Shown: positions 46,743-55,875, counted from the stretch's first letter. The stretch: DNA of 59,978 nucleotides from Methylobacterium crusticola (GCF_003574465.1 NZ_QOWC01000021.1:1-59978), one strand, 5' to 3'. The notes: generated from the sequence alone by a model not told the origin. Program-made: numbers and translations.

Positions 46743-48035
46743 ATGCATATTCATCTCGACGCGGTCGGGGGCGTGGCCGGGGACATGGTCGTCGCGGCGC
46801 TCCTCGACGCCTTCCCCGAGCACGAGGACGCCGTGCGCGCGAGCGTGCGGGCGGCGAGCCGCGAGGGCGTCAGCTGCACGGTCCCGGCCCACAACGACGG
46901 CATCCTCCAGGGCCGCCGCTTCTCGGTCGCGGGACCCCGCGACGACCACGGCGCCTCCCACGGGACCCACCGCCACGCGTCGTCCGGCGACGGCCAGGCG
47001 GACCACGGGCAAGGGCACGAGCACGGGCAAGAGCACGAGCACGGGCATCGGCCCTGGGCCGAGATCCGGGACGGGCTCGCGCGCAGCGCGCTCGCGCCGG
47101 CCGTGCGCGCCCACGCCCTCGCGATCTTCGAGCACCTCGCGCGGGCCGAGGCCCGGGTCCACGGCATCGCCGTCGAGGCGGTGGCCTTCCACGAGGTCGG
47201 GGCCTGGGACTCGATCGCCGACATCGTCGCGGTCAGCCAGCTCGTCGCCGCCCTGGAGGCGCGGAGCTGGAGCGTGTCGGCCCTGCCGCTCGGGTCGGGC
47301 CGCGTGCGCACCCAGCACGGGTTCCTGCCGGTCCCGGCGCCGGCGACCGCGATCCTGCTCGAGGGCTTCGCGACCCTGGACGACGGCATCCCGGGCGAGC
47401 GCGTGACCCCGACCGGCGCGGCGATCCTGCGCCACCTCTGCACGACGCCCCGGGATCCGGGACCCCGGGTCCTCGGGCGCACCGGCATCGGCTTCGGCGC
47501 CCGGACGCTGCCGGGGCTGAGCAACTGCCTGCGGGTGCTCGCCTTCGGCCCGGCCCCGGCCGAGGCGCCGGGCCACCGCGCCCTCGGCGTCATCGAGTTC
47601 GAGGTCGACGACCAGTCGGCCGAGGACCTGGCGATGGGCCTCGAGCGCCTGCGCGGGCACCCCGACATCCTCGACGTCGTCCAGATGCCGGTCTTCGGCA
47701 AGAAGGGCCGGATGATGACCTACGTGCGCGCCCTCGCGCGGGCCGATGCCCTCGAGGCGGCGGCGGCCGCGTGCTTCCGCGAGACCACCACGATCGGCCT
47801 GCGCCACCACGTCGTCTCGGGCGCGGCCCTCGCCCGCAGCCTCGCCACCGTCGAGGTGGACGGGCGGCCGGTGCGCGTGAAGACCGTCGAGCGGCCCGGC
47901 GGGCGCACCGCGAAGGCCGAGGCCGACGACGCCCTGGCGCAGGAGGGGCACGCGGCCCGCGCGGCCCTGCGCCGCGAGGCCGAGCGCCTCGCCCTCGCGG
48001 CCGGGCGCGGCGCCACCGCGGAGCCGGATCGGTGA
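46743..48035 (+). CDS. larC: Nickel-pincer cofactor synthesis protein LarC
   Basis: LarC inserts nickel into the pincer nucleotide in a CTP-dependent reaction, the last step of nickel-pincer nucleotide (NPN) synthesis. The 430-residue product starts IHLDAVGGVAGDMVVAALLDAF, the LarC opening, and has the family block AFHEVGAWDSIADIV and the second-domain GRTGIGFGARTL. It is one uninterrupted frame, unlike Lactobacillus plantarum where larC1/larC2 need a frameshift. A His-rich insert (about 68-100, HEHGQEHEHGH and neighbours) should bind or store nickel. It overlaps larE by four bases (GTGA). Confidence 0.93.
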   Translation: MHIHLDAVGGVAGDMVVAALLDAFPEHEDAVRASVRAASREGVSCTVPAHNDGILQGRRFSVAGPRDDHGASHGTHRHASSGDGQADHGQGHEHGQEHEHGHRPWAEIRDGLARSALAPAVRAHALAIFEHLARAEARVHGIAVEAVAFHEVGAWDSIADIVAVSQLVAALEARSWSVSALPLGSGRVRTQHGFLPVPAPATAILLEGFATLDDGIPGERVTPTGAAILRHLCTTPRDPGPRVLGRTGIGFGARTLPGLSNCLRVLAFGPAPAEAPGHRALGVIEFEVDDQSAEDLAMGLERLRGHPDILDVVQMPVFGKKGRMMTYVRALARADALEAAAAACFRETTTIGLRHHVVSGAALARSLATVEVDGRPVRVKTVERPGGRTAKAEADDALAQEGHAARAALRREAERLALAAGRGATAEPDR

Positions 48036-48844
48036 GAACCGCCCTCGAGGCCGTCCTGGCGGGCGCCGGCCCGCTCGCCGTCGCGGTGAGCGGCGGGGTC
48101 GACAGCCTCACCCTGGCGACGCTCGCCCACCGGCGCGGCGGCGCGCCGCCCCTCGTCGTGCACGCGGTCTCCCCGGCGGTGCCCGGCGAGGCGACCGCGC
48201 GGGTGCGGGCCGAGGCGGCCCGGGAGGGCTGGCGCCTGCGCGTCATCGAGGCCGGCGAGTTCGCCGACCCGGCCTACCGGGCGAACCCCGTCAACCGCTG
48301 CTTCTTCTGCAAGACGAACCTCTACGGGGCGATCCGGCGGGTCACGGAGCGCCAGATCGTGTCGGGCGCCAACCTCGACGACCTCGGCGAGTACCGGCCC
48401 GGCCTCGACGCCGCCCGCGACCACGGCGTGCGCCACCCCTACGTCGAGGCCGGCCTCGGCAAGGCGGACGTGCGCGCGCTCGCCCGCGCCCTCGGCCTTC
48501 CGGCCGTGGCGGAGCTGCCGGCCGCGCCCTGCCTGTCGAGCCGGGTCGAGACCGGCATCCGGATCGAGCCCGAGGTCCTGGCGTTCATCCACGCCGTCGA
48601 GGGCCTGGTCGGGGCCGCCCTCGAGCGGGCCGCGACGGCCCGGCAGGCCGTGCGCTGCCGGGTGCGGGCCGCCGGGATCGTCGTCGAGCTCGACCCCGAG
48701 AGCCTCGCATCCCTGCCTCCCGACCGGCGGGACGACCTCGGCCGCCGCATCGCCGCGCAGGCCCCGCCCCGCCTCGCCGCCGCGCCGGTGCGGTTCGCAC
48801 CCTACCGCACCGGCAGCGCCTTCCTCACTGGGAGCGCCGCGTGA
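48032..48844 (+). CDS. larE: Pyridinium-bisthiocarboxylate sulfur transferase LarE
   Basis: LarE is a PP-loop ATPase that adenylates the carboxylates of the LarB product and transfers sulfur. The 270-residue protein has the PP-loop SGGVDS (20-25), NRCFFCK (Cys90 and Cys93), SGANLDDLGEYRPG, and PCLSSR (Cys167), which corresponds to the sacrificial-cysteine region of L. plantarum LarE (Cys176). Three cysteines in these places recall LarEs that bind an iron-sulfur cluster. GTG 48032 overlaps larC, and its own stop overlaps larB (GTGA). Confidence 0.93.
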   Translation: MRTALEAVLAGAGPLAVAVSGGVDSLTLATLAHRRGGAPPLVVHAVSPAVPGEATARVRAEAAREGWRLRVIEAGEFADPAYRANPVNRCFFCKTNLYGAIRRVTERQIVSGANLDDLGEYRPGLDAARDHGVRHPYVEAGLGKADVRALARALGLPAVAELPAAPCLSSRVETGIRIEPEVLAFIHAVEGLVGAALERAATARQAVRCRVRAAGIVVELDPESLASLPPDRRDDLGRRIAAQAPPRLAAAPVRFAPYRTGSAFLTGSAA

Positions 48845-49521
48845 GCGTCGCCGAGGAGTTCACCCTCGATTTCGGCCGGCCCGAGCGGATCGGGCTCGAG
48901 GAGGCGGTCTACGCCGCCGGCAAGTCGCCGGCGCAGATCGACGCCATCCTGGAGGCCGCGAAGGCCCGGGGCGCGAGCCTGCTGCTCACGCGCCTCGACG
49001 CCGACCGCTTCGCGGCCCTCGACCCGCGCCACCGCGACCGCATCGACCATTGCGCCGTCTCCCGCACCGGCATCTTCGGGAACCGGCGCCCCGTGACCGG
49101 ACCGCCCCGGGTGGCGATCGTCGCCGCCGGCACCTCGGACGTGCCGGTGGCGCGGGAGGCGGAGCGCACCCTCACCTACCAGGGCCGCGCCGCGACGCTG
49201 TTCGCCGACGTCGGCGTGGCCGGGCTGTGGCGCCTGACGCGGCGCATCGAGGAGATCCGGGCCCACCCGGTGGTGATCGTCGCGGCCGGGATGGACGCGG
49301 CCCTGCCGAGCGTCGTCGGCGGCCTCGTGGCTGGGGCGATCGTCGCGGTGCCGACCTCCGTGGGCTACGGCGTCGCCGAGGGCGGGCGGGCCGCGCTCGA
49401 CGCCGTCCTGGCGAGCTGCGCCCCGGGCATCACGGTCGTCAACATCGACAACGGCTACGGCGCGGCCTGCGCGGCGCTGCGCCTGCTGCACGCCGCGCAG
49501 CGCCTCGCCGAGGCCCCCTGA
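48841..49521 (+). CDS. larB: Nicotinate adenine dinucleotide carboxylase/hydrolase LarB
   Basis: LarB carboxylates and hydrolyses nicotinic acid adenine dinucleotide, the first step of NPN synthesis. The 226-residue product has the AIR-carboxylase-like fold with AIVAAGTSDVPVAREAE, GVAGLWRL, VAAGMDAALPSVVGGL, VPTSVGYG and the ending NIDNGYGAA. Start GTG 48841 overlaps larE by four bases. With larC and larE it completes the biosynthetic set, but no larA-type racemase/epimerase is in the window, so the cofactor user must be elsewhere. Confidence 0.95.
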   Translation: MSVAEEFTLDFGRPERIGLEEAVYAAGKSPAQIDAILEAAKARGASLLLTRLDADRFAALDPRHRDRIDHCAVSRTGIFGNRRPVTGPPRVAIVAAGTSDVPVAREAERTLTYQGRAATLFADVGVAGLWRLTRRIEEIRAHPVVIVAAGMDAALPSVVGGLVAGAIVAVPTSVGYGVAEGGRAALDAVLASCAPGITVVNIDNGYGAACAALRLLHAAQRLAEAP

Positions 49522-49587
49522 GATGGCGCGCCAGCCCCTCCGTCCCGGGCACCGCGCCCCAACCCCCCGCCAGCGTGGAGATCCGCC

Positions 49588-50694
49588 ATGGAACGTCGCA
49601 GCTTCCTCCAAGGGGCCGCCCTCGGCGCAGGGCTCACCGCGTCCGGCAGCGCGGCGGCCGTGACCGCGCCGGGCCTGCCCGCCTCCCGCCCGGCGGACCC
49701 CGCCGACCTGCCCCTCGTGGCGGATCCGGGCGAGCGCCGGGGCGAGATGCTCTACCGGCCCTTCGGGCGCTCCGGCGAGACGATCTCGGCCATCGGCATG
49801 GGCGGCTTCCACCTCGGCAAGAGCGCCGTGACGGACGCCGAGGCGACCCGGCTCCTCCACCAGGGCGTCGACCGCGGCATCACCTTCATGGACAATTGCT
49901 GGGACTACAACGAGGGCCGCTCGGAGCAGCGCATGGGCGCCGCCCTGGCGCAGGGCGGCTACCGCGACAAGGTCTTCCTGATGTCCAAGATGGACGGGCG
50001 CACGAAACAGGAGGCGCTGAAGCAGATCGACGAGTCGCTCAGGCGCCTGCGCACCGACCGCATCGACCTCGTGCAGCACCACGAGATCCTCCGCTACGAC
50101 GACCCCGACCGCGTCTTCGCGGAGGGCGGCGCCATGGAGGGATTCCTCGAGGCCAAGCGGGCCGGCAAGCTGCGCTACATCGGCTTCACGGGCCACAAGG
50201 ACCCGCGCATCCACCTGCAGATGCTGGAGGTCGCGGCCGAGCGCGGCTTCCACTTCGACGCCGTGCAGATGCCGCTCAACGTCATGGACGCGCATTTCCG
50301 CAGCTTCGGGCACCTCGTGCTGCCGATCCTCGTGCAGAGCGGGATCGCGGTCCTCGGGATGAAGACGTTCGGCGACGGGGTGATCCTGAAGAGCGACGCG
50401 CCGATCCGGCCCCTCGAGTACCTGCACTTCTCCCTCGCCCTGCCGACCTCCGTGGTGATCACCGGGATCCAGAACCAGCGCGACCTCGACCAGGCCTTCG
50501 AGGCGGTGCGGACCTTCGCGCCCATGGACAAGCCGGCGCTCGCCGAACTCCTCGCCCGCAGCCGGCCCTACGCCCTCGAGGGCAAGTACGAGCTGTTCAA
50601 GACGAGCGCGACCTTCGACGGCACGGCCAAGAACGCCGCCTGGCTCGGGGAGGACGTCCCGGGCGTCAAGACGCTCGCGCCGACGATGGAGTAG
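49588..50694 (+). CDS. Tat-exported aldo/keto reductase
   Basis: A 368-residue AKR with a Tat-like signal (ERRSFLQGAALGAGL, about 2-25, then a Pro/Ala linker). The barrel begins at LYRPFGRSGETISAIGMGGF; catalytic residues Asp/Tyr lie in DNCWDYNEGRSE, Lys in MSKMDG, and His in QHHEIL, so the tetrad is complete. A GTGGAGA ribosome binding site precedes ATG 49588. A nucleotide-dependent enzyme in the periplasm would be folded with cofactor before export. Starting 66 bp after larB on the same strand, it may share the operon, but no link to NPN is known. Confidence 0.88.
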   Translation: MERRSFLQGAALGAGLTASGSAAAVTAPGLPASRPADPADLPLVADPGERRGEMLYRPFGRSGETISAIGMGGFHLGKSAVTDAEATRLLHQGVDRGITFMDNCWDYNEGRSEQRMGAALAQGGYRDKVFLMSKMDGRTKQEALKQIDESLRRLRTDRIDLVQHHEILRYDDPDRVFAEGGAMEGFLEAKRAGKLRYIGFTGHKDPRIHLQMLEVAAERGFHFDAVQMPLNVMDAHFRSFGHLVLPILVQSGIAVLGMKTFGDGVILKSDAPIRPLEYLHFSLALPTSVVITGIQNQRDLDQAFEAVRTFAPMDKPALAELLARSRPYALEGKYELFKTSATFDGTAKNAAWLGEDVPGVKTLAPTME

Positions 50695-50730
50695 GGGGAC
50701 GGGCGCCAGGGACGTCCTCCCCGCGCGCCT

Positions 50731-50907
50731 TCAGGTCAGCCAGTGGTCCCGCCGGATCACCAGCGCCACCACGGCGGTCGCCAGGATCGCCGAGCCCGCC
50801 CCGTCCCGGAGGGCCCGGGCGGGGTCGTTGGGCATCGCGATCAGCCAGACGGCGATCGTCGCCGTCACGGCGATCACGGCGGCGCAGGCGATCATCCGAT
50901 TGACCAT
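50731..50907 (-). CDS. Small membrane protein, two helices
   Basis: A 58-residue protein with two predicted helices (about 5-25, 36-53) and short charged ends (RRDHWLT at the C-terminus). ATG 50907 follows AAGGAGCC with good spacing. No family recognised; function unknown. Divergent from the chemotaxis receptor. Confidence 0.5.
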   Translation of the reverse strand: MVNRMIACAAVIAVTATIAVWLIAMPNDPARALRDGAGSAILATAVVALVIRRDHWLT

Positions 50908-51239
50908 GGGCTCGGCTCCTTCGACGGGCGGGCGCAGCCTACAAGGATCGGGCCGGTCGGTATCGGGGCAATCCCGATGCGCCGGTCCGCAGGCCGGCAC
51001 GGGCGTCGGAGGGCGCGGACATCGAGGCCGCCGGAACCCCGTCGCGCAGGATCGTGCGGGCGCTCGGCCTCGCGGCGGTCGGGCTTCGGTGGCGCCTTGA
51101 ACTTACAGTTGGACTTACGCTGCGGCAGATCAACTTTGCTCTGCTGGTCGGGTAAAGCTTGCTTAACGCTCCGTCTGCAAATTGAGCGGGTTGCGGCCGG
51201 CGTTGTTCCGAGGTGGACGGCTGCTCTCAAGAGGTTGCC
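50908..51239. other. Divergent intergenic region before the chemoreceptor
   Basis: No gene. An inverted repeat ATCGGG-gcaat-CCCGAT is at about 50972-50988. The segment 51100-51185 is clearly AT-richer (TTGCTTAACGC, GGGTAAAGC) and is the likely promoter of the downstream receptor gene. The ribosome binding site AAGAGG directly precedes GTG 51240. Confidence 0.45.
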
Positions 51240-52928
51240 GTGTCACTCCAGAGCTTCTCCATCCGCGCCAAGCTGGTCGCGGCGTTCTCCGTGCTGACCC
51301 TGTTCGTCGTCGGCCTGGGCCTGCTCGGCCTGCTGAGCACCCAGCGGATGCGCGAGCAGGCCCTCGCCATCGAGACCAACTGGCTCCCCAGCATCCGGGT
51401 GCTCGGCGAGATCGACACGCTGACCGCACGCACGAGCGCCCTGCTGCTGCGGCACACCCAGGCCGCCGATCCGGCGCTCGTCGCGAGCATCGAGCGGGAC
51501 ATGGTGCGCTTCGCCGGGAAGCTGGACGAGAAGCGCGCCGCCTACGAGGCGATGATCGGCTCGGCCGAGGAGCGCGCCCTCTACGACGCCTACGTCCGGG
51601 AGATGCGGAACTTCGAGGCCCAGCGCCGGCCGATCCTCGACCTGTCGCGCGACGGCCAGAAGGCGCAGGCCTTCGCGCTCTACGAGACCAGGGGCATCGT
51701 GCCGCGCCGGGCCGCCTCCGAGGCCCTCGACCGCCTGATCCTGCACAACAACGAGGGCGCCGACCGGGCGCAGGCGAGCAGCCGGGCCGTCTACGAGAGC
51801 ACCCGGACGGCGGCGATCGCGGCGATCCTCGCCGCCCTCGTCCTCTCGGGCCTCCTCGCCGCGGCGATCATCCGCGGCGTGTCGCGCGGGATCGCGTCGG
51901 TGGTGCGGCCGATGCAGGCGCTGGCGGGGGGCGATCTCGCGGCGAGCATCCCCCAGCACGGCGGCCGCACGGAGATCGGTCAGATCGCCGCCGCCGTGCA
52001 GGTGTTCAAGGACGCCCTGATCCGGATGCGGGCGCTCGAGGAGGAGACGGCCCTCGCCCGGGCCGGCGCCGAGGCGCAGCGCAAGCGGGCGATGCGCGAG
52101 CTCGCCGACGGCTTCGAGCGGGCTGTCGGCGGGATCGTGGACCTGGTCACGGCGGCGGCGACCGAGTTGCAGGCGACCGCGCAGGGCATGGCCGGCACGG
52201 CGACGCAGACGGCGGACCAGTCGACCGCCGTCGCGGCCGCCGCCGAGGAGGCGGCCGCGAACGTCAACACCGTGGCGGCCGCCGCGGAGGAACTGGGCGC
52301 GTCCGTGCAGGAGATCGGCCGGCAGGTGAGCGGCTCGGCCTCCCTGGCGCAGGCGGCCGTCGGCGAGGCGGCGCGGACCGCGACCTTCGTGCAGGAACTG
52401 AGCGGGGCGGTCACCAAGATCGGCGACGTGGTGGGGATGATCACCACCATCGCCGGGCAGACGAACCTGCTCGCCCTCAACGCCACCATCGAGGCGGCGC
52501 GCGCCGGCGAGGCCGGGCGCGGCTTCGCGGTGGTGGCCGCCGAGGTCAAGGAGCTCGCCAACCAGACCGCGCGGGCGACCGAGGAGATCAGCGACCAGAT
52601 CGGCCGGATCCAGGCCTCCACCGGGCACGCGGTCTCGGCCATCGGCGGCATCACCGGGCGCATCCGGGAGATCAGCGGCGTCGCCACGACGATCGCGGCC
52701 GCGGTCGAGCAGCAGGGGGCGGCGACCCAGGAGATCGTCCGCAACGTCGCCCAGGCGGCGGCCGGCACCGGCGAGGTGACGAGCAACATCGCGAGCGTGG
52801 CGGGCGCGGCCGAGGAATCCGGGGCCGCGGCGAGCCAGGTGCTGGCGGCCTCCTCCGAGCTCTCGCGCCAGTCCGAGCACCTGAGCGCCGAGGTGGCGCG
52901 CTTCCTCGCCACGATCCGGGCGGCCTGA
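51240..52928 (+). CDS. Methyl-accepting chemotaxis protein
   Basis: A 562-residue chemoreceptor: first membrane helix (about 10-30), a four-helix-bundle periplasmic sensor (about 31-185), second helix (about 190-212), HAMP (about 212-270, [15 protein letters not shown]), and a signalling domain with the hairpin-tip block [30 protein letters not shown] and the following [13 protein letters not shown]. The start is GTG 51240, with AAGAGG upstream; GTG or ATG further upstream would add nine residues. The ligand is unknown. No che genes nearby, so it is a stand-alone receptor. Confidence 0.94.
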   Translation: MSLQSFSIRAKLVAAFSVLTLFVVGLGLLGLLSTQRMREQALAIETNWLPSIRVLGEIDTLTARTSALLLRHTQAADPALVASIERDMVRFAGKLDEKRAAYEAMIGSAEERALYDAYVREMRNFEAQRRPILDLSRDGQKAQAFALYETRGIVPRRAASEALDRLILHNNEGADRAQASSRAVYESTRTAAIAAILAALVLSGLLAAAIIRGVSRGIASVVRPMQALAGGDLAASIPQHGGRTEIGQIAAAVQVFKDALIRMRALEEETALARAGAEAQRKRAMRELADGFERAVGGIVDLVTAAATELQATAQGMAGTATQTADQSTAVAAAAEEAAANVNTVAAAAEELGASVQEIGRQVSGSASLAQAAVGEAARTATFVQELSGAVTKIGDVVGMITTIAGQTNLLALNATIEAARAGEAGRGFAVVAAEVKELANQTARATEEISDQIGRIQASTGHAVSAIGGITGRIREISGVATTIAAAVEQQGAATQEIVRNVAQAAAGTGEVTSNIASVAGAAEESGAAASQVLAASSELSRQSEHLSAEVARFLATIRAA

Positions 52929-52991
52929 GCGGTCGCCGCCGGGCTGACCCGCCGGGCACCCGCCCGGGCTCGCCCGGGGAGACGCGGCCGG

Positions 52992-53144
52992 TCAGGCGCG
53001 GGGCGGGCGGTGCGGCCGGTTCAGGCGGGTCGGCTCGCCGGCCTCCGGATAGGCGATCTGGATGGCGCGCGGCGCCCGTCCGTTGACCGTGATGGCATCG
53101 GCGACGCACAGCAGGGCGAGGAGGCTGAGAAGGCGGGGCGACAT
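52992..53144 (-). CDS. Small hypothetical protein with signal-like N-terminus
   Basis: A 50-residue frame with a short hydrophobic start (LLSLLALLCVADA) and a Pro/Arg-rich end. The AIQIAYPEAGEP part looks like constrained protein sequence, but the ribosome binding site is weak (CGGATCGG). It may be a small secreted protein; I am not sure it is a real gene. Confidence 0.35.
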   Translation of the reverse strand: MSPRLLSLLALLCVADAITVNGRAPRAIQIAYPEAGEPTRLNRPHRPPRA

Positions 53145-53399
53145 GATCCGATCCGAAGTCCGGATCGATCCATGCCGTGCTGCGGCCCGCGTGCCTGTGA
53201 CGTCGCGCACGCGGCCGCACGCCGCCCCCCGCGCCGCGGACAGACGCCCGCGCTGCCGCCGTGCCGCCGCAATCCCGTCAGCTCTGGTTCAGATCGGGAG
53301 GCGCAGACATGAAAAACCCACTTATGTCCCTCAATGGAACATGAGAACTCGGTGATCGGATTGCATGACGCCGCCGTCATCGTGCGAAGGCGCTCACCC

Positions 53400-53636
53400 A
53401 TGACACGTCTCTATTTCCACTGTGGCTCTGCCGGCGGGATCCTCCTCGACTACCGCGGCGCGGAGATCTCGGATCTCGCGGAGGCGCGGGACCACGCCCT
53501 CGACGTGGCCCGCAAGGTGATGCGGGACGCCTACGGGGTCGCCGACTTCTCGGACTGGTTCGTCTGCGTCGGCGACGACCAGGACGAGGAGATCCTGCGC
53601 GTGCCGTTCACCTGCGCGCTGCCTACCCTGCACTGA
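53400..53636 (+). CDS. DUF6894 family protein
   Basis: A 78-residue protein with the DUF6894 pattern: TRLYFHCGSAGGILLDYRGAEISDLAEARDHAL, then a conserved middle and WFVCVGDDQDEEILRVPF. The family is abundant in Methylobacterium and other Rhizobiales; function unknown. ATG 53400 matches the usual family start; the ATG at 53334 would add 22 non-conserved residues. Confidence 0.85.
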   Translation: MTRLYFHCGSAGGILLDYRGAEISDLAEARDHALDVARKVMRDAYGVADFSDWFVCVGDDQDEEILRVPFTCALPTLH

Positions 53637-53706
53637 GGCCGGGCCCGATCGGGCGCGACAGGCGACCCGCGATGTGGTCTCGTGCGGCGGCACACCGGAG
53701 GCGCCC

Positions 53707-53988
53707 ATGGTCGAGATCCGACACCTCAAGGCCGGCGAGGGTATCCCGGCCGACGTGGACGGCATCGTCCTCGTGTATCGCCGGGCCGCCGGTTCCTCGG
53801 CCTAGGTCGGCAGCCCCGTCGAGCTGATCCGGCGCGCCCAGGCCTTCGTCGTCGGTCCGGACGCAGCCCCCGACGCCCTGGAGCGGCAGATCGAGAAGGC
53901 GCGGGCCTTCGCGGCGGAGCGGGGCTTCACGACGGTCTACGTCAAGGAAGAGGCGGACCGGCCCGCCGGCGCCGCTCCGGCCGCCTGA
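53707..53988 (+). pseudogene. Small protein gene interrupted by an in-frame TAG
   Basis: A 93-codon frame with good coding character on both sides of one internal stop: ATG 53707 starts VEIRHLKAGEGIPADVDGIV and reaches RRAAGSSA, then TAG at 53803-53805 (codon 33), after which the same frame continues VGSPVELIRRAQAFVVG and ends at TGA 53986. A single base change (TGG, CAG or TCG to TAG) explains it. It may be a recent pseudogene, a sequence error, or a site of amber read-through. The product has no recognised family. Confidence 0.7.
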
Positions 53989-54024
53989 GAGCCGGGTGCC
54001 GCTCCGGCTGTCTGAGAGCCGGAG
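53971..54024 (+). repeat. 27-bp direct duplication at the end of the interrupted gene
   Basis: Two adjacent 27-bp copies beginning GCCGCTCCGG and including TGAGAGCCGG, differing at four positions. The first copy contains the TGA stop of the interrupted gene. Confidence 0.75.
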
Positions 54025-54464
54025 CCGGGCCGGTGCGGACGGCGCGGGACCGGCGGCGCCGAAGTGTCCGCAACAGGACAATGCGCCCCGCGGAGTGTTG
54101 CGCCGTGTCCCCGCGGGTCGAGCCCGGTCCCGGTCGCGCCGGCGGGAAGCTGAGCCGGCACGCTGGCCGGGGCTGCCGCGGCGCCTGATCTGACTCGGCA
54201 CTGCGGCACGGGATGTGCTAAAGCCGCATGTCACTCCGACATCGCCCCCGCGATCCGGTGCGACAGGCAGGCCGGGCCGGCGCAGTCTGAACACCTCCAC
54301 CGTCACCCGGCCTGCCACCGCACGGGCACGCGCCGCGGGCGCCCCGGTGTGCGGAAGCGCACATCCCGGCCGGAACCGATCCCGTGCGGCGGGGCTTACC
54401 CCGATGCGGCTTGCCTGCTGACGGGCGGTCGCGTCCCCCTACCGCGCCACGGCTGGAGGTCGAG
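53989..54464. other. Intergenic region after the interrupted gene
   Basis: About 470 bp without a supported gene. It begins with the second copy of a 27-bp duplication. Around 54190-54260 the sequence is less GC-rich. The last part provides GGAGGT before the next gene. No RNA gene or terminator with T-run is clear. Confidence 0.4.
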
Positions 54465-54674
54465 ATGACGGAGCTCTTCATCAGCAGCATCCGCACGCAG
54501 GTCGGGTACCGGCCGCCGGTGACCGTTCGCGCCGCCTCGAAATCCGAGGCGCTCTCGTTTCTCCGGGCGCGCTACCCGGCCGACACGGTGGAGGCCGTAC
54601 TCCCGACGCTGTCCTGGCCGGCCGGTTCCGACACCGGGCGCGTGGCGGGCGACATCCGCGAGCATCGGGGCTGA
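54465..54674 (+). CDS. Small hypothetical protein
   Basis: A 69-residue soluble protein (TELFISSIRTQVGYRPPVTV, then ASKSEALSFLRARYP). The ATG follows GGAGGT at ideal distance, and the composition fits a real protein. No family recognised; the EAL-helix-YP pattern suggests a small alpha/beta fold. Convergent with the YihY gene. Confidence 0.65.
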   Translation: MTELFISSIRTQVGYRPPVTVRAASKSEALSFLRARYPADTVEAVLPTLSWPAGSDTGRVAGDIREHRG

Positions 54675-54714
54675 CCGGACCCCGCCGGAGGGGCGGGCCC
54701 GGATCCGGCGCGCC

Positions 54715-55758
54715 TCAATCCTCCTGCGACGGCCCCACGGTGTCGGCCGCGTAGGCGTCCCGCGCGCCGAGCGGCTTTGCGTGCCCGGCGGTGCTGTCCC
54801 GCGCGGTCTGCCGCTCCAGCTCGGAATTGAACTCGGCCCCGAGAAGCACGATCACGATCGACAGCCACATCCAGGTCATGAAGCCGACGCCGGCCCCGAG
54901 GGACCCGTAGGTCCGGTTGTAGCTGTCGAAGCTCGCCACGTACCAGGAGAACAGCACCGAGGTGATGACCCAGAGCAGGGCCGCGACGGACCCGCCCCAG
55001 GTCACCCAGCGCCACTTCGCCTCCCGGCGGCTCGGGCCGTAGCGGTACACGAGGGAGAGGCTCGCGCCGACGACGGCGAGGAGCGCCGGCCAGCGCGCCA
55101 CCCGCAGGAACGCGTCGGCGGCCGTGCCGAGCCCCAGGCCGCCGAGGACGACCGGCAGCACGACGACGATGCCGATGGCGCCCAGGACGAAGATGATCCC
55201 GCTGATCGTGAACAGCAGGGTCGTGCAGTAGAACTGGAACAGCGTGCGCTTCTCCCGCTCCTTGTAGATGACGTTGAGCGAGTCGAAGAGGTAGCTCACG
55301 CCCGAATTCGCGCTCCAGACCGCGATCGCGAGGCTGATGGCCGAGGCGGAGCTGAGCGTGCCGGAGCTCTTCTGGGCGATCCGGGTCATCTCGTCGGTGA
55401 GGAGCACGAGGACGCCCGCCGGCAGGATGCCGGCCAGGAGGCCGACGTGCTGGCTGATGACCCGCGGGTCGGACAGGAGCCCGTAGAGCGACACGATCGT
55501 CGCCATGCCGGGGAACACGGCGAGCAGGGTGAAGAAGGCGACGCCGCCGGCCGTCGCGAGGACGCGGTCCCGGGGCAGCGCCAGGGCCACGCGCCAGAGG
55601 ATGTCCCTCCAGCCGCGCGGGGGGATCTGGGTCGGCCGCGAGGCCTGCCGGCCGCGGTCGGGCTCGCGGGCCCGGCGCAGGGACTGGCCCAGGGAGGCAT
55701 GGTCGTGGCTGCGCGTGCTGACGGAGCGCCAGTCCGCACCCTCCTCGTCCTCCGCCAT
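54715..55758 (-). CDS. YihY/BrkB family inner-membrane protein
   Basis: A 347-residue protein of the YihY/virulence factor BrkB family. A charged N-terminus (about 1-60) precedes six hydrophobic helices (about 65-95, 105-125, 140-160, 180-215, 225-245, 275-310), with the family patterns VAFFTLLAVFPGMA and YGSLGAGVGFMTWMWLS. Function unknown; once thought to be ribonuclease BN, since disproved. The C-terminal 40 residues are an extra hydrophilic tail. Confidence 0.9.
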   Translation of the reverse strand: MAEDEEGADWRSVSTRSHDHASLGQSLRRAREPDRGRQASRPTQIPPRGWRDILWRVALALPRDRVLATAGGVAFFTLLAVFPGMATIVSLYGLLSDPRVISQHVGLLAGILPAGVLVLLTDEMTRIAQKSSGTLSSASAISLAIAVWSANSGVSYLFDSLNVIYKEREKRTLFQFYCTTLLFTISGIIFVLGAIGIVVVLPVVLGGLGLGTAADAFLRVARWPALLAVVGASLSLVYRYGPSRREAKWRWVTWGGSVAALLWVITSVLFSWYVASFDSYNRTYGSLGAGVGFMTWMWLSIVIVLLGAEFNSELERQTARDSTAGHAKPLGARDAYAADTVGPSQED

Positions 55759-55875
55759 CGCGAGGCTCCCTGCGGGCCGGGCAGGCCTGCCGGCCTCGGC
55801 CCCTGCCGGACATAGCGTGGCGGCCCGCCCTCCGGCAATCGCCGCGAGCGGCCGCCCCGGCCCCGGGGCCGCCGC

